Source: Alviniconcha marisindica
Lineage: Eukaryota > Mollusca > Gastropoda > Provannidae
Direction: 5' to 3'
Length of the DNA stretch: 64,000 bases
Assembly (NCBI GenBank): GCA_018857735.1
Contig: JABMCL010000865.1
Span: 235,001-299,000, forward strand
Shown here: one piece after another, positions 24,701 to 38,400 of the stretch
How the letters are laid out: each line of letters starts with the position of its first letter
Position numbering within the stretch: the first letter of the stretch is position 1
Program-made: the position numbers and the translations under genes
The notes under the pieces: model-generated
What the model saw: only the letters and a program-made list of their open reading frames with translations
Told to the model about the DNA's origin: nothing
Database searches by the model: none

Positions 24701-26967
24701 CTATCCTCCACCCACCCCTGCCTACACACACACACACAAAACACTGCTACTGCACCCTGAAAATCCAGCAGTAGTGGTCTCCAAAGAGGGGTGGTTCTCG
24801 ACCAGGGGGGTCACTGACATTGAAATAATAATATATGCATTTCTAATGCACCAAATCCCTCTATGACGATGCATGTGTGAGGCTCAAAGCCCCATACATG
24901 AAACATAACAACAATACGCAACCTAATTTAATAATGCATTACATATCTCACTCTATCCCTCCCCCTCCCCTGCATCCACACATGCACACCCCTCACATCC
25001 CCCCCTCTCTCCCAGTCTCTCCCCACTTCCCATGGAAATGTAAAAAGAGAGCCCCCGGGAACACATCTGAAAAAGAAGGGTGTTCTTTCATCAGGGCTTT
25101 CACTGTATTACCTTCTACTCTTTTAAGACGACAGATATGCATGTTTTTGTTGTTGTTATCTCTTTCATGACGGACTGTGAAAGGCAAGTTGTGTTACCTC
25201 AGCGGTGAGGGAGATCTTGGTGGTGATCTTGTCCTGTGCTGCCACCTTGTGAGTAGCCAGGGTCTGGTACTCCACCTCCCAGTGCTGGTTGAAAGTGCCT
25301 TTGGTTTTGGGACAGAACTTCACAGGCACCTGCGGCAAATAAAAACAAAAGGATGATGGACACTCTAGAACTCTACTGTACAGCGAAAGGTTCACGGACA
25401 TACCAAACTCTACTGTACCACACCAGAACTCTACTGTACATCAAAAGGGTTGACAGACACTCCAGAACTCTACTGTACATCAACAGGTTGAGGGACACAA
25501 GACTGTACATCAATTGGTCAATTACATCAAAAGGGTTGACAGACACTCCAGAACTCTACTGTACATCAAAAGGGTTGACAGACACTCCAGAACTCTACTG
25601 TACATCAACAGGTTGATGGACACAAGACTGTACATCAACTGGTCAACTACATCAAAAGGGTTGACAGACACTCCAGAACTCTACTGTACATCAACAGGTT
25701 GATGGACACAAGACTGTACATCAACTGGTCAACTACATCAAAAGGGTTGACAGACACTCCAGAACTCTACTGTACATCAACAGGTTGAGGAACACAAGAC
25801 TGTACATCAACTGGTCAATTACATCAAAAGGGTTGACAGACACTCCAGAACTCTACTGTACATCAACAGGTTGAGGGACACAAGACTGTACATCAACTGG
25901 TCAATTACATCAAAAGGGTTGACAGACACTCCAGAACTCTACTGTACAGCAAAAGGGTTGACAGACACTCCAGAACTCTACTGTACATCAAAAGGTTGAT
26001 GGACACAAGACTGTACATCAATTGGTCAATTACATCAAAAGGGTTGACAGACACTCCAGAACTCTACTGTACATCAACAGGTTGATGGACACAAGACTGT
26101 ACATCAACTGGTCAATTACATCAAAAGGGTTGACAGACACTCCAGAACTCTACTGTACATCAAAAGGTTGATGGACACAAGACTGTACATCAACTGGTCA
26201 ATTACATCAAAAGGGTTGACAGACACTCCAGAACTCTACTGTACATCAAAAGGTTGAGGGACACAAGACTGTACATCAACTGGTCACTTCAGTTTGTGAG
26301 CCACCGAAGACTACAAGACTGATGCTCAAGCCAATGCCTGATCAACTCACCTTCATGGTTTCCTGCGGCAGGAGATCGGCGCTGGACGGGGTGATGGTAA
26401 AGGCGCTGTATCCCACCCGCTGTACCGTGTTGCTGGAGTCCGCTCCCTTCACGTAGGGAGGGGCGAAGGGGGAGATTTTCCAGTGCACGGGGTCTGTGGA
26501 GGTGTTGGTCAGCTCTAGCACACTCTCTGCACACACACAGTTTAGGTTGCAGAAATCAGTGCTTTAAAATGAAACCATGCACCATTGAAGCCACAAAAAG
26601 TATATGCCTGTAAGGTGTTAGTCAACTGTAACGCACTCTCTGCACACACACACACACACACAGAGTTGATTGATGTACCCTTTAAGCCACAAAAAGTATA
26701 TGCCTGTAAGGTGTTAGTCAATTGTAACGCACTCTCTGCACACACACACACACACACAGAGTTGATTGATGTACCCTTTAAGCCACAAAAAGTATATGCC
26801 TGTAAGGTGTTAGCACAGGGTCTGTGGAGGTGTTGGTCAGCTCTAGCACACTCTCTGCACACACACAGTTTAGGTTGCAGAAATCAGTGCTTTAAAATGA
26901 AACCATGCACCATTGAAGCCACAAAAAGTATATGCCTGTAAGGTGTTAGTCAACTCTAACGCACTCT

Positions 26968-27001
<34 letters not shown>

Positions 27002-27069
27002 GATTGATGCACCCTTTAAACCACAAAAAGTATATGCCTGTAAGGTGTAAGTCAACTTTAATGCACTCT

Positions 27070-27114
<45 letters not shown>

Positions 27115-30100
27115 TGATTGATGCACCCTTTAAACCACAAAAAGTCTGAACCCCTGAAAGGTGTTGGTCAGCCCCTCTTCTTCTGCATTCCCCTTTTTCT
27201 AGGGGTAGTATAAATCCATCTTTCTAAGATGAATTGCGTACATGACTGTTTCAATTCCCATGCCACTTGGACAGCCACATTCCCTCTGAGGGTTGACCTA
27301 GTGTGTGCTGTATTTTCCTGTGTTTGAACAAGGCAACTGCTGCAACGCTTGGGATTTTTCACATGTTCACAGATGTTGATGCATGGGCTGTTGAATGCCG
27401 CAAGAGTCTGCACTGAAAGCTGACACTGGGAGAAAAATTCCTTGCGTTGCCACACAGGGGTGTTGACCTGCATCAGCAGCTTGCCAGACTCCAAGCTCTA
27501 CCAAGCGAGCTACATCCCTGCCTCAGTACTTTACAATGACCCCAAATGATGCACCCAGTGTGTGGTTTGTGTGTGTGTGCATGTGTGTGTGTGTGCGTGT
27601 GTGTATGTGTGTGTGTTGTGTGTGCATGTGTATGTACGTTATATGTGTGTGTGTGTGTGTGCATGTGCATGCATTGGAACTGCGAGAATACTTCGAATAA
27701 AGTGTTGTAGCGTATCTGCTTACATAATCAGCGTGGTTTATAAGTGCTTTATAACTATTCTTTTACGTAACATTACGTTACCAAAAGCCTTAAACCTGAG
27801 ATCTGGTGCGCACCCCACTGATCCTGCACACCATCAGTCTTGGTGGAATGAAAGGTGTTGGCGCTACTGGTGGGCACTCTCACCCTCCATCACTCCCCCA
27901 GCCTCAAGACAACATGAAGAACCCACTCACCATGGACGCCATTGACCTTGGCGTTGGGAAAGTGGATGTTGGTGGAAGCAAGCTGCAGGGTGCGACCTGT
28001 AGAGGTCAAGGCCGTGTCCCTTGGCGAACGGGCGGAGAGGGAGGTGGGCGAGCTGTGTGGCGAGGACAAGGCCAGCAGCAGAGGCTGCTTGCTGTTCTGG
28101 ATGTGCACCTGCACGCTCTGCAAGAGACCGCAGAGTTTCACACTTTTCAGCCTGAAATGTATCCATGTGCAGAGGAAGACGAAGCATGTGTGCCAGCAGG
28201 TACAGGTAACTAACTTCCTCCTCACTAGCTTCTCCTCTACCAGGTGACTAATGTGGCCAATTGGTGGTTGCCATGATTCTGTTTCCACTCTTTTGCAGCA
28301 ACTCAGTGGGCTGAAGAAACTGATGAGGCCCCCCCCCCCAGTTTCAACACACTCCACTTAACAAGAAGACGTTTCGTCTGGCATTCGTAACGGTTATGAA
28401 GAGATTAGAGTGTGGAGACTGTATGAATGTGCCCTGTACAAGCTGTAAGTTAAAACCTTTCTACTGCACTGATGGGGGAGGAGGGAGAAGGGGGAGGGAG
28501 AGAAACAGGAAGTGAGAAAGTGAGAAAGAAAGAATTCCAACCTTTTCTTTTCCGTTACAAGTGACGACAATTTCTCCTCGCCAGGGAAGCTCCGACAGTC
28601 GTTTCTGCCAGGCAAGGTGTAGCCACACCTCCACTGATGTGCTGGATCTGGGAACATAAAGCACATGACTGGGACACTGATGTGATCTGGGAACATACGG
28701 CATGACACATGACTGGGACACTGATGTGATCTGGGAACACAAGGCATGACACATGACTGGGACACTGCTGTGATCTGGGAACACAAGGCATGACACATGA
28801 CTGGGACACTCTAGGCACACATGGCATGACACATGATTAGGACACTGATGTGACCTGGGAGCACAAGGCCTGACACATGACTAGGACACTGGTGTAATCT
28901 GGGAACACAAGGCACAACACATGACTGGGACACTGATGTGAACTGGGAACACAAGGTATGATACGTGACTAGGACACTGATGTAATCTGGGAACAAAAGG
29001 CACAACACATGACTGGGACACTGATGTGATCTGGGAACACAAGGCACGACACATGACTGGGACACTGATGTGACCTGGGAGCACAAGGCATGACACATGA
29101 CTGGGACACTGATGTGATCTGGGAACACAAGGCACGACACATGACTGGGACACTGATGTGATCTGGGAACACAAGGCATGACACATGACTGGGACACTGA
29201 TGTGATCTGGGAACAATGAAGCTGCAAATGGACATGGTGATATTAATGTACAGTCACCACTAACGCACTATACTACTCTTTTCTGGAGTTCCCGTATGTG
29301 AGGTAAGACCCACAATGGTTTGAATTCTGCTGTGTGAGGTAAGTCCCACCTTGGTGTGAGTTCCCTTGTGTGAGGTAAGACCCACTATGGTTTGAGTTCC
29401 CCTGTGTGAGGTAAGACCCACTATGGTTTGAGTTCGCCTGTGTGAGATAAGACCGACAATGGTTCGAGTTCCCCTGTGTGAGGTAAGTCCCACCTTGGTT
29501 TGAGTTCCCCTGTGTGAGGTAAGACCCACAATGGTTTGAGTTCCCCTGTGTAAGACCTACAATGGTTTGAGTTCCCCTGTGTGAGGTAAGACCTACAATG
29601 GTTTGAGTTCCCCTGTGTGAGGTAAGACCCACAATGGTTTGAGTTCCCCTGTGTAAGACCTACAATGGTTTGAGTTCCCCTGTGTGAGGTAAGACCCACC
29701 TTAGTTTGTTCCCCTGTGTGAGGTAAGACCCACATGGTTTGAGTTCCCCTGTGTGAGGTAAGACCCACATGGTTTGAGTTCCCCTGTGAGGTAAGACCCA
29801 CAATGGTTTGAGTTCCCCTGTGTGAGGTAAGTCCCACCTTGGTTTGTGTTCCCCTGTGTGAGGTAAGACCCACAATGGTTCGAGTTCCCCAGTGTGAGAT
29901 AAGACCCACAATGGTTTGACTTTGAGTTCCCCTGTGTGAGGCAAGACCCACAATGGTTTGATTTTGAGTTCCCCTGTGTAAGACCTAGAATGGTTTGAGT
30001 TCCCCTGTGTGAGGTAAGACCTACAATGGTTCGAGTTCCCCTGTGTGAGGTAAGACCCACAATGGTTTGAGTTCCCCTGTGAGAGGTAAGACCCACAATG

Positions 30101-32375
30101 GTTTGACTTTGAGTTCCCCTGTGTGAGGTAAGACCCACAATGGTTTGAGTTCCCCTGTGTGAGGTAAGAGCGAAGAGACCCACCTTGGTTTGAGTTCCCC
30201 TTTCTTGGGCTCTGGCACCACAGAACTGGGAGGCCAGGACAACTCAAATCTGAAACATCCAGCAGCACATAGAGACATGACAGAAACTTCACAGCACAGT
30301 CAAAATGTACATATTTATCATCCACACTTATATAAAATCCTTACATGGTAGCACATTGCACATCATTTTCTTGATTGAAAAAAAAGAAGAGCACTTTAAG
30401 CCAATATACTGGGATGGGTGGGGAGGAGGGGTGCTGCAAATGTATTTATTGTTACTGCTATCATTATATATCAACGATTTTGAGTAATGCAGTCCAACTA
30501 CACTACTGCATTTGAAAAATCTTGCCAGTCTCAGTTTTGGTACAGGCAGAAACAGCACACACTGAACTTCATTCTGACAGCGCAAATCAATGGCACACAC
30601 AGGTGCTGTACCCACGAGGTTCATCCTGAGGTGACCCTGTGTGGCTGGCAGGGGGTTCAAATCCAATGACTAACCAGCCCAAGAAGTTCAACAAATTATG
30701 AACAACCTGTGGCACACATAAGAACTATTGGGCAATTCAGCGAAGCTGGTTTGCATGAGTGAATGCCCTTCGTACTCTTTCACACAGTTAGTCATGAAAG
30801 GTTGCAACTGCCAATTCCGGGCTGATTTCTGAGCAGGTGCTGGTTCATGCTGTGTGCAACAGTGGAAGCTGAACCTAGAACTGTGAAGCTGTACAAATGC
30901 CACTACGTTGCATTTGCAAGAATTACAGGGGAAAGGTGATGGAGGCTGGGAAAGAAGTGTCTTTGCATCATTTCTCGGCTGATCAGAAGATTGCGAATGC
31001 ATGGGGGGAAAAAAGCTTTTGGGGGCATCCTCCAGCACAAGCAGCAAGTTCTTGCTTGTTGTCAGACACACTCTGACCACAGGCCTTCAAAAATGCCTTT
31101 AAAGTTGGCACTGAATACCTTGCAAATTTACTGTCACTGCCTTCCATTGTGAAGGAAGTACGCACTGGAAGTGAAAACAGCCAAGGGACTTTAGCGACGG
31201 CGGGTAAAACTAAAAGTCAAGGGAGTTAACAACCCTACCTGAACCACCCAATATCATGGACATCGAATGAGCTGCTGTTAACATCAAATTAACATCGCGC
31301 ACACCAGTTCTATCTGGCATGCTGAACGAATGGAGGTGAACACAAATGAATCTCACACACAAAAACTGCATGTGAGGTTCGTGACGCCCAGCGTTCTTCA
31401 GTTACAGTTCAGTACTAAACGTTTCAAGAAAACAAAAAACAAACTGAACACAGTGGGCTGTTGCTGTTGTCGTCTTCATTTACTGTACACAAAAATTGTA
31501 TGCAAGAGGCAGAAGGAGGTGGTGCAATAATAACAACAGTAAGCATGGACACCAATGATAACAATAAGCCGGCACAACAGCAATATGAATATTCATACCC
31601 CAGAGGCTGCCTGGAGAAATTGATCAGCTGCAGCATCTTGTGATTGTTCTCTCCCACTGAAAAACATTCATAAATGTTTCCGAAAGCTATCATTCTGAAC
31701 CTTTTCATTAGACAGAAACAAAACAACACAAAACCAACAAAAAACAAAGCACACCTTTTTAGCACAGGTGCCTCTATCCAAGCAACAATCATGGTACATA
31801 ACAACACAAGCTCTGTACATAACAACACAAACATGGTGCACAACAACACAAACATGGTGCACAACAACGCAAACATGGTGCACAACAACAACACAAACAT
31901 GGTGCACAACACAAAAATGGTACACAGCAACAACACAATCATGGTACACAGCAACAACACAATCATGGTACACAATAACAACACAAACATGGTACACAGC
32001 AACACAAACATGGTGCACAACACACAGTACACAACAACAACACAAACATGACACACAGCACAAAAATGATATACAGCAACAACACAAACATGGTACACAA
32101 CAACACAAACAATCATGGTACACAAAAACACAATCATGGTACGAAACAACACAAACATGGTACACAACAATACAAACATGGTACACAACAACACAAAGTA
32201 CATATAACACAAACATGGCATTCACCAACAACACAAACAAGCACGGTATACAACAACGCAAACACAGTACACAATGACAACACAAACATGGTACACAACA
32301 ATGCAATCACGCGACACAACAACAACACAAAACAATCATGGCACACACCAACACCACAGATGCATACATGTACCC

Positions 32376-32406
<31 letters not shown>

Positions 32407-35400
32407 ATGGTGCACATTGCAGACAGCTGACCAGGACCCACCAGTGAGCGACAGGAAGTCCGGTTTGACGGTCCACTCCCCTTCGTCTGGTGGCTCTGGC
32501 CGGCTGGGCATCACAAACTGACCAGACAAGTCATAGCGACGGCTCTCCTCTCTGCACGCACACACCGCATGATAGTAGAAGAACACAAGTGAAACTGACA
32601 CTGTAAGCATGCAGAAACTGACACCATTGTTGTTAGAAGCCTCTTGTGAATGATCTTCACCTTAGGATATTAATGATAATTTTTAAAGTGCAAATACTAA
32701 GTGCTCGAGCACTATATATATAGAACATGAAAGCGGATGGGGGAATGGGCTGATGTGTACAACAGTCAACCACAATGAGCATTAACTCACTCAGGCAAAC
32801 TCACACACACACACGCACACGTGCGCACACACACGCACACACAAACACCACACACACACATAAAATAAACACACATGAACCAAAACACACACCTGAAACA
32901 CCTAACTCCTTAAGGCGCAGAAAAATATGACCCTGGAAATCACTTAAACAAAGCATTTTCATCCAGAACGCTAATTTGCGTCTAATTATCACTGCGTCAG
33001 CTGATGCTCTCTGCCAGCATCATGGAGTGATGCTGAAAACTCCCAGCGAGTTAAGATCTGCGCTTTCTGCCAAAGCAAAACACTACTGCATCTCCAGTGC
33101 CTGACTGCAGGATGGGGAGCATGAAGGAAGGTACAACTCTCCAGCAGAAGTCACCACAACTCAACTGACCAGGCACGACCGAACACCACCGAAATGACTC
33201 AGCAGCAGTGCAGTGTCTCCTTCCAATGGTGGTCCACACACAACGATCTGACGTCTCCTCCTGTGGATGTCTGGGGTGGGGCCACGATGCGGAATGAGTC
33301 TTGGGTGAGGTCAGAGGTAGGGATGCCGTGACGAGCGGTGTGGGAGCAGTGCCTCTCAGGTCGGCACCAATGACAGAACAGCAAAAATTTCTTTTTTTAA
33401 ATTAAAAACAACAACAAAAACTGACCTGTAGTGACGAGAGGTCCTGTCCAGCACGGGTAAAGACGCTGACTCAGCCTGCGCTGCTGTCTGCAGGACAGCG
33501 CTGACCGACAGAGAGGGTGCCACGCGGTCAGGGTGAGGCCCCGCCAGCAGAGCCACGCACTGGCAGGTGAGGTGGTGGAAGAAGGCGGAGGTGTCGTCAG
33601 GACTGTCTGGGATGGTGCGCCCTGGGAAACAAAGATCATCATCAAGGGTTGGGCAAAAATGGCATGCAAACTATCAAGGGACTGGCACTGAAAATCCTGC
33701 ACACTAAGCTTATGACATGGAAACAGTTCCTGCTCTGCGTAACAAGCACGATACTGTGATTCATTTCATGCTGATACCAACTTTACCATTGACTGGGCGC
33801 TAAATATGAATATTTAGCTGCAAGTACTCTCCATGTGGATCCACAACATGAACACATTGTCAGTAAATCCCTCCACAGATAGAACAGAACAGAATGGTCA
33901 TAAACATATCAAAGGACAGGAAAATACAAAATGTAACTGAATGTTAATTTTCAGCACAGAGTATCTTTTGATTCAAACATAAACAGGTAGCTTGACCTAA
34001 CTTCCTGGATGACTCAGGGATGGAGGAGCACCCAGATCCTACCTTCCAGGATGAACCAGAGACAGAAGAGTATGCAGATCCTACATTCCAGGATGAACCA
34101 GAGACAGTAGAGTATGCAGATCCTACCTTCCAGGATGAACCAGAGACAGTAGAGTATGCAGATCCTACCTTCCAGGATGAACCAGAGACAGAGGAGATCC
34201 AGATCCTACTTTTCAGGTTGAACCAGACAGAGGGGTATCCAGATCCTACCTTCCAGGATGAACCAGACAGAGGAGTATCCAGATCCTACTTTTCAGGATG
34301 AACCAGACAGAGGGGTATCCAGATCCTACCTTTCAGGTTGAACCAGACAGAGGAGTATCCAGATCCTACCTTCCAGGATGAACCAGGGACAGAAGAGTAT
34401 CCAGATCCTACCTTTCATGTTGAATCGGACAGAAGAGTATCGAGATCCTACCTTCCAGGATGATACCACAGATGGCAGAGTAGCCAGATCCTACCTTCCA
34501 GGATGAATCAGAGATGGAGGAGCATCCAGATCCTACCTTCCAGGATGAACCAAGATGCGAGTTGCCAGATCCTACCTTGTATTCAGATCCTACCTTCCAG
34601 GATGAACCAGAGCAGTATCCAGATCCTACCTTCCATAGAGATGGAGGAGTATCCAGATCCTACCTTCCAGGATGAACCAGAGCAGTATCCAGATCCTACC
34701 TTCCACTAGAGACGGAGGAGTATCCAGATCCTACCTTCCACTAGAGACGGAGGAGTATCCAGATCCTACCTTCCACTAGAGATGGAGGAGTATCCAGATC
34801 CTACCTTCCACTTGAGACGGAGGAGTATCCAGATCCTACCTTCCACTAGAGATGCAGAGGAGTATCCAGATCCTACCTTCCACTTGAGACGGAGGAGTAT
34901 CCAGATCCTACCTTCCACTAGAGACAGAAGAGTATCCAGATCCTACCTTCCACTAGAGATGGAGGAGTATCCAGATCCTACCTTCCAGGATGAATCAGAG
35001 ATGGAGGAGTATCCAGATCCTACCTTCCACTAGAGATGGAGGAGTATCCAGATCCTACCTTCCAGGATGAACCAGAGATGAAGGAGTACCCAGATCCTAC
35101 ATTCCAGGATGAACCAGATGGAGGAGCATCCAGATCCTACCTTCCAGGATGAATCAGGGATGGGAGTATGCAGATCCTACCTTCCAGGATGACGGCGTCC
35201 TGCACTTCATTGGCAAACTGCTGCCTGAAGGCTGCCTGCCAAGTGTGTGGGTCTGCACTCCCCTCTCTGCTGCATGCTCTGCATAAACAGGGTGAATATT
35301 TGAACACAATACAAGCAAAGAAAGAAAGATGTCCTCTGATATCTGGGCTTTCCTTTTTTTGTGTGTTTTTAGCTCTCTTGCTTGTTGCGTAGTTTTGTTT

Positions 35401-38400
35401 TGTTTTGATATCAACTAATTTTGATGTACCGTGAACAAACTTGTTTAAACCGATTGAAAAAGCATGAAAGAAATCTGAATAAAAGTGAACGGAGAAAGAG
35501 ATGAAAAATAAAGAGGACGAAAAGCAGGAAGAAAATATTCATGGGAAAAACAAACAAACAACCCCCCCCCCAAGAGAATAGCAGACTTTCTATCCCACTT
35601 AAAGAGAAAACCAAATCCCAGCTACATCTGTCATTCACCCCAAAATGCCCAAGCATGCACGTAATGGTGTGAAATAGTGGGAATCCCTCCCCCTCCCCAC
35701 TCTTCACAATGCATCTCTAAAAGCACAATTTTGCACACTTTCACTCTCAGAAAGAAAGAAGAAAAAAAAGTACAGAATTTCCCATGGCAACTGTGCTCAC
35801 TTTCACTCTCAAAAAGAAAAAGAAAAAAGACAGCCACAGCAAAGTACTGAATTTCCCATGCCAGTTGTGCATACTTTCACTCTCTCTCTCTCAAAAAAAA
35901 AAAAAAAAGGCACAGCAAAGTACCAAATTTCCCATGCCAATGTGCTCACTTTCACTCCTCCCCAAAAAAAAAAGAAGAAAAAAAAGCACAGCAAAGTACC
36001 AAATTTCCCATGCCAACTGTGCTCACTTTAACTCTCAAAAAAGAAAAGAAAAAAAAGTCACAGCAAAGTACTGAATTTCCCATGCCAATTGTGCTCACTT
36101 TCACTCTCCAAAAAAAGCACAGCAAAGCAAATTTCCCACACTGTTTTAAAAAAAAGACAAAAACAAAAAAAGCAAAGTACTGAATTTCCCATGCCAATGT
36201 GTTTTGAAGACACAGCAAAGTACTGAATTTCCCATGCCAATTGTAAACACTTTCACTCTTAAAAAAAGTCACAGCAAAGCACTGAATTTTCCATGCTTGT
36301 TACATATGAGGACACATAAACCCAACGCACCTCTGGTACTTTTGGCGCATGACCTCATCTCCATGCTGGAATCGAACCACAGCCACAACTTCCTTTCTGT
36401 CAGTGACCAGGTCCACTTCACGCTGTGAGGGGCTCATGGCAACCACCACTTTCTGTTGATAACAGTCAAATGCTCACTGGTATAACCACGGCAACCACCA
36501 CTTTCTGTTGATAACAGTCAAATGCTCACTGGTATAACCATGGCAACCACCACTTTCTGTCATACACAGTCAAATGCTCACTGGTATAACCACGGCAACC
36601 ACCACTTTCTGTTGATAACAGTCAAATGCTCACTGGTATAACCATGGCAACCACCACATTCTGTTAATAACAGTCAAATGCTCACTGGTATAACCACGGC
36701 AACCACCACTTTCTGTTATAACAGTCAAATGCTCACTGGTATAACCACGGCAACCACCACTTTCTGTTAATAACAGTCAAATGCTCACTGGTATAACCAC
36801 GGCAACCACCACTTTCTGTTGATAACAGTCAAATGCTCACTGGTATAACCATGGCAACCACCACATTCTGTTAATAACAGTCAAATGCTCACTGGTATAA
36901 CCACGGCAACCACCACTTTCTGTTGATAACTGTCAAATGTTCAGACTGGTATAACCACAGCGACCACCACTTTCTGTTAATAACAGTCAAATGCTCACTG
37001 GTATAACCATGGCACCCACAACTTTCTGTTGATAACTGTCAAATGTTCAGACAGGTATAACCACGGCAACCACCACTTTCTGTTAATAACAGACAAATGC
37101 TCAGACTAGTACAACCATGGCAACCACCACTTTCTGTTAATAACAGTCAAATGCACACTGGTGTAACCATGGCAACCAACACTTTCGGTTAATAACAGTC
37201 AGATGCTCACTGGTATAACCACGGCAACCACCACCTTCTGTTGATAACAGTCAACTGCTCTGACTAGTATAACCATGGCAACCATCACTTTCTGTTAATA
37301 ACAGTAACAAACTAATATTGGTATGACCATAACTTTTATAATCTGTCTATAACTTTCTGTTAGCACCCATGTCAATGCATTTGTAAAGCACTTTCTAAAT
37401 TACAGAGTTTGGTATTTGTGTAACCATGGCAACCACCAATTTCTGTCAGTTCAGTAACACGTTGCTATGTGTGTAAATATGGCTCATGACATCACAGCAA
37501 GTTTGGTAGCAAAAGGTTTAGGAGCTGAGAAGATATGAGACAGTCATATTTTTAGGATGTGAACCCTCACTGTAACACTGATGACAGAAATCTCAAAAGA
37601 CCTTGTCCATGAAGACAACAATCCTGTCTTCTTGCTACAGGCCTTGGTAGGTAGGTAGGTAGTGTTGCTTAATGTCCGCAGATGTCAGTTGACATATTAG
37701 GAACAAGCTGAGACCAATGCTGAAGGATGGTTCAATATAGCTTTACGTCCACAGAAACCAGAAGGCTCATTAGGATGGACAGCCCAGGACGGCCACCTCG
37801 ACTCTCACACAGCTCCTGAACTATGAAACAGGCCTTGTTTTCAAGCGTTAACTAAATTCCCCAAGTTAACCAATGAGAACACCCCCCACAGTTAACCAAT
37901 GTGAATACCCACCTCAGTTAACCAATGAGAACACTGCCCACAGCTAACCAATGTCCCCAGCTGACCCACGAGAACACTGCTCCCAACTGACCAATGTTAC
38001 TAGCTGACCAATAAAAACAATGCCCACAGTTAAGCAATGTCCCCAGCTGACCAATAATAATAATTGCTCTTATACAGCTGAAAGCCTTTTTATAGAACAA
38101 AACTCAATGTACTACCACATATCATTCATACACGTATATAACACACACACACGTGTAGACATGCACATAATCTCTGGTCACAGGAACAGTCTACATAGTT
38201 TTGCAAAAAAGGCCTTGGTCTAATAGCTTTGTGAAAAGGCCTGGTCTAATATCACCTTGCTGTGAACAGACATAAAGTAAAACACTGATTTGACAGGCTA
38301 AACAGGAAAGTCTAGAGCTGGGTTTTGAATTCAGACAGAGCTAACCAAGGTCCCCAGCTGATCCATACAAACACTGCCCCTGATGGACCAGAGCAGTACA

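Noticed and set aside
28559..28647. Ending CEP192 exon 28542-28647 at the stronger-looking donor gtaacg.
   Set aside because: That end leaves one extra base, which makes TAG with the next exon. The weaker gttgga keeps the frame and matches the expected homologous residues.
28811..32306. Several long minus-strand repetitive frames rich in Cys/Val/His or Gly/Thr/Ser.
   Set aside because: All are read through minisatellites. Real CEP192 exons nearby lie in other frames and have splice borders.
33250..33357. A minus-strand open segment with [15 protein letters not shown] considered as a CEP192 exon.
   Set aside because: No donor/acceptor pair gives the phases needed between the exons at 33426 and 32442, and the corresponding vertebrate segment is already covered by the 32442 and 31599 exons.
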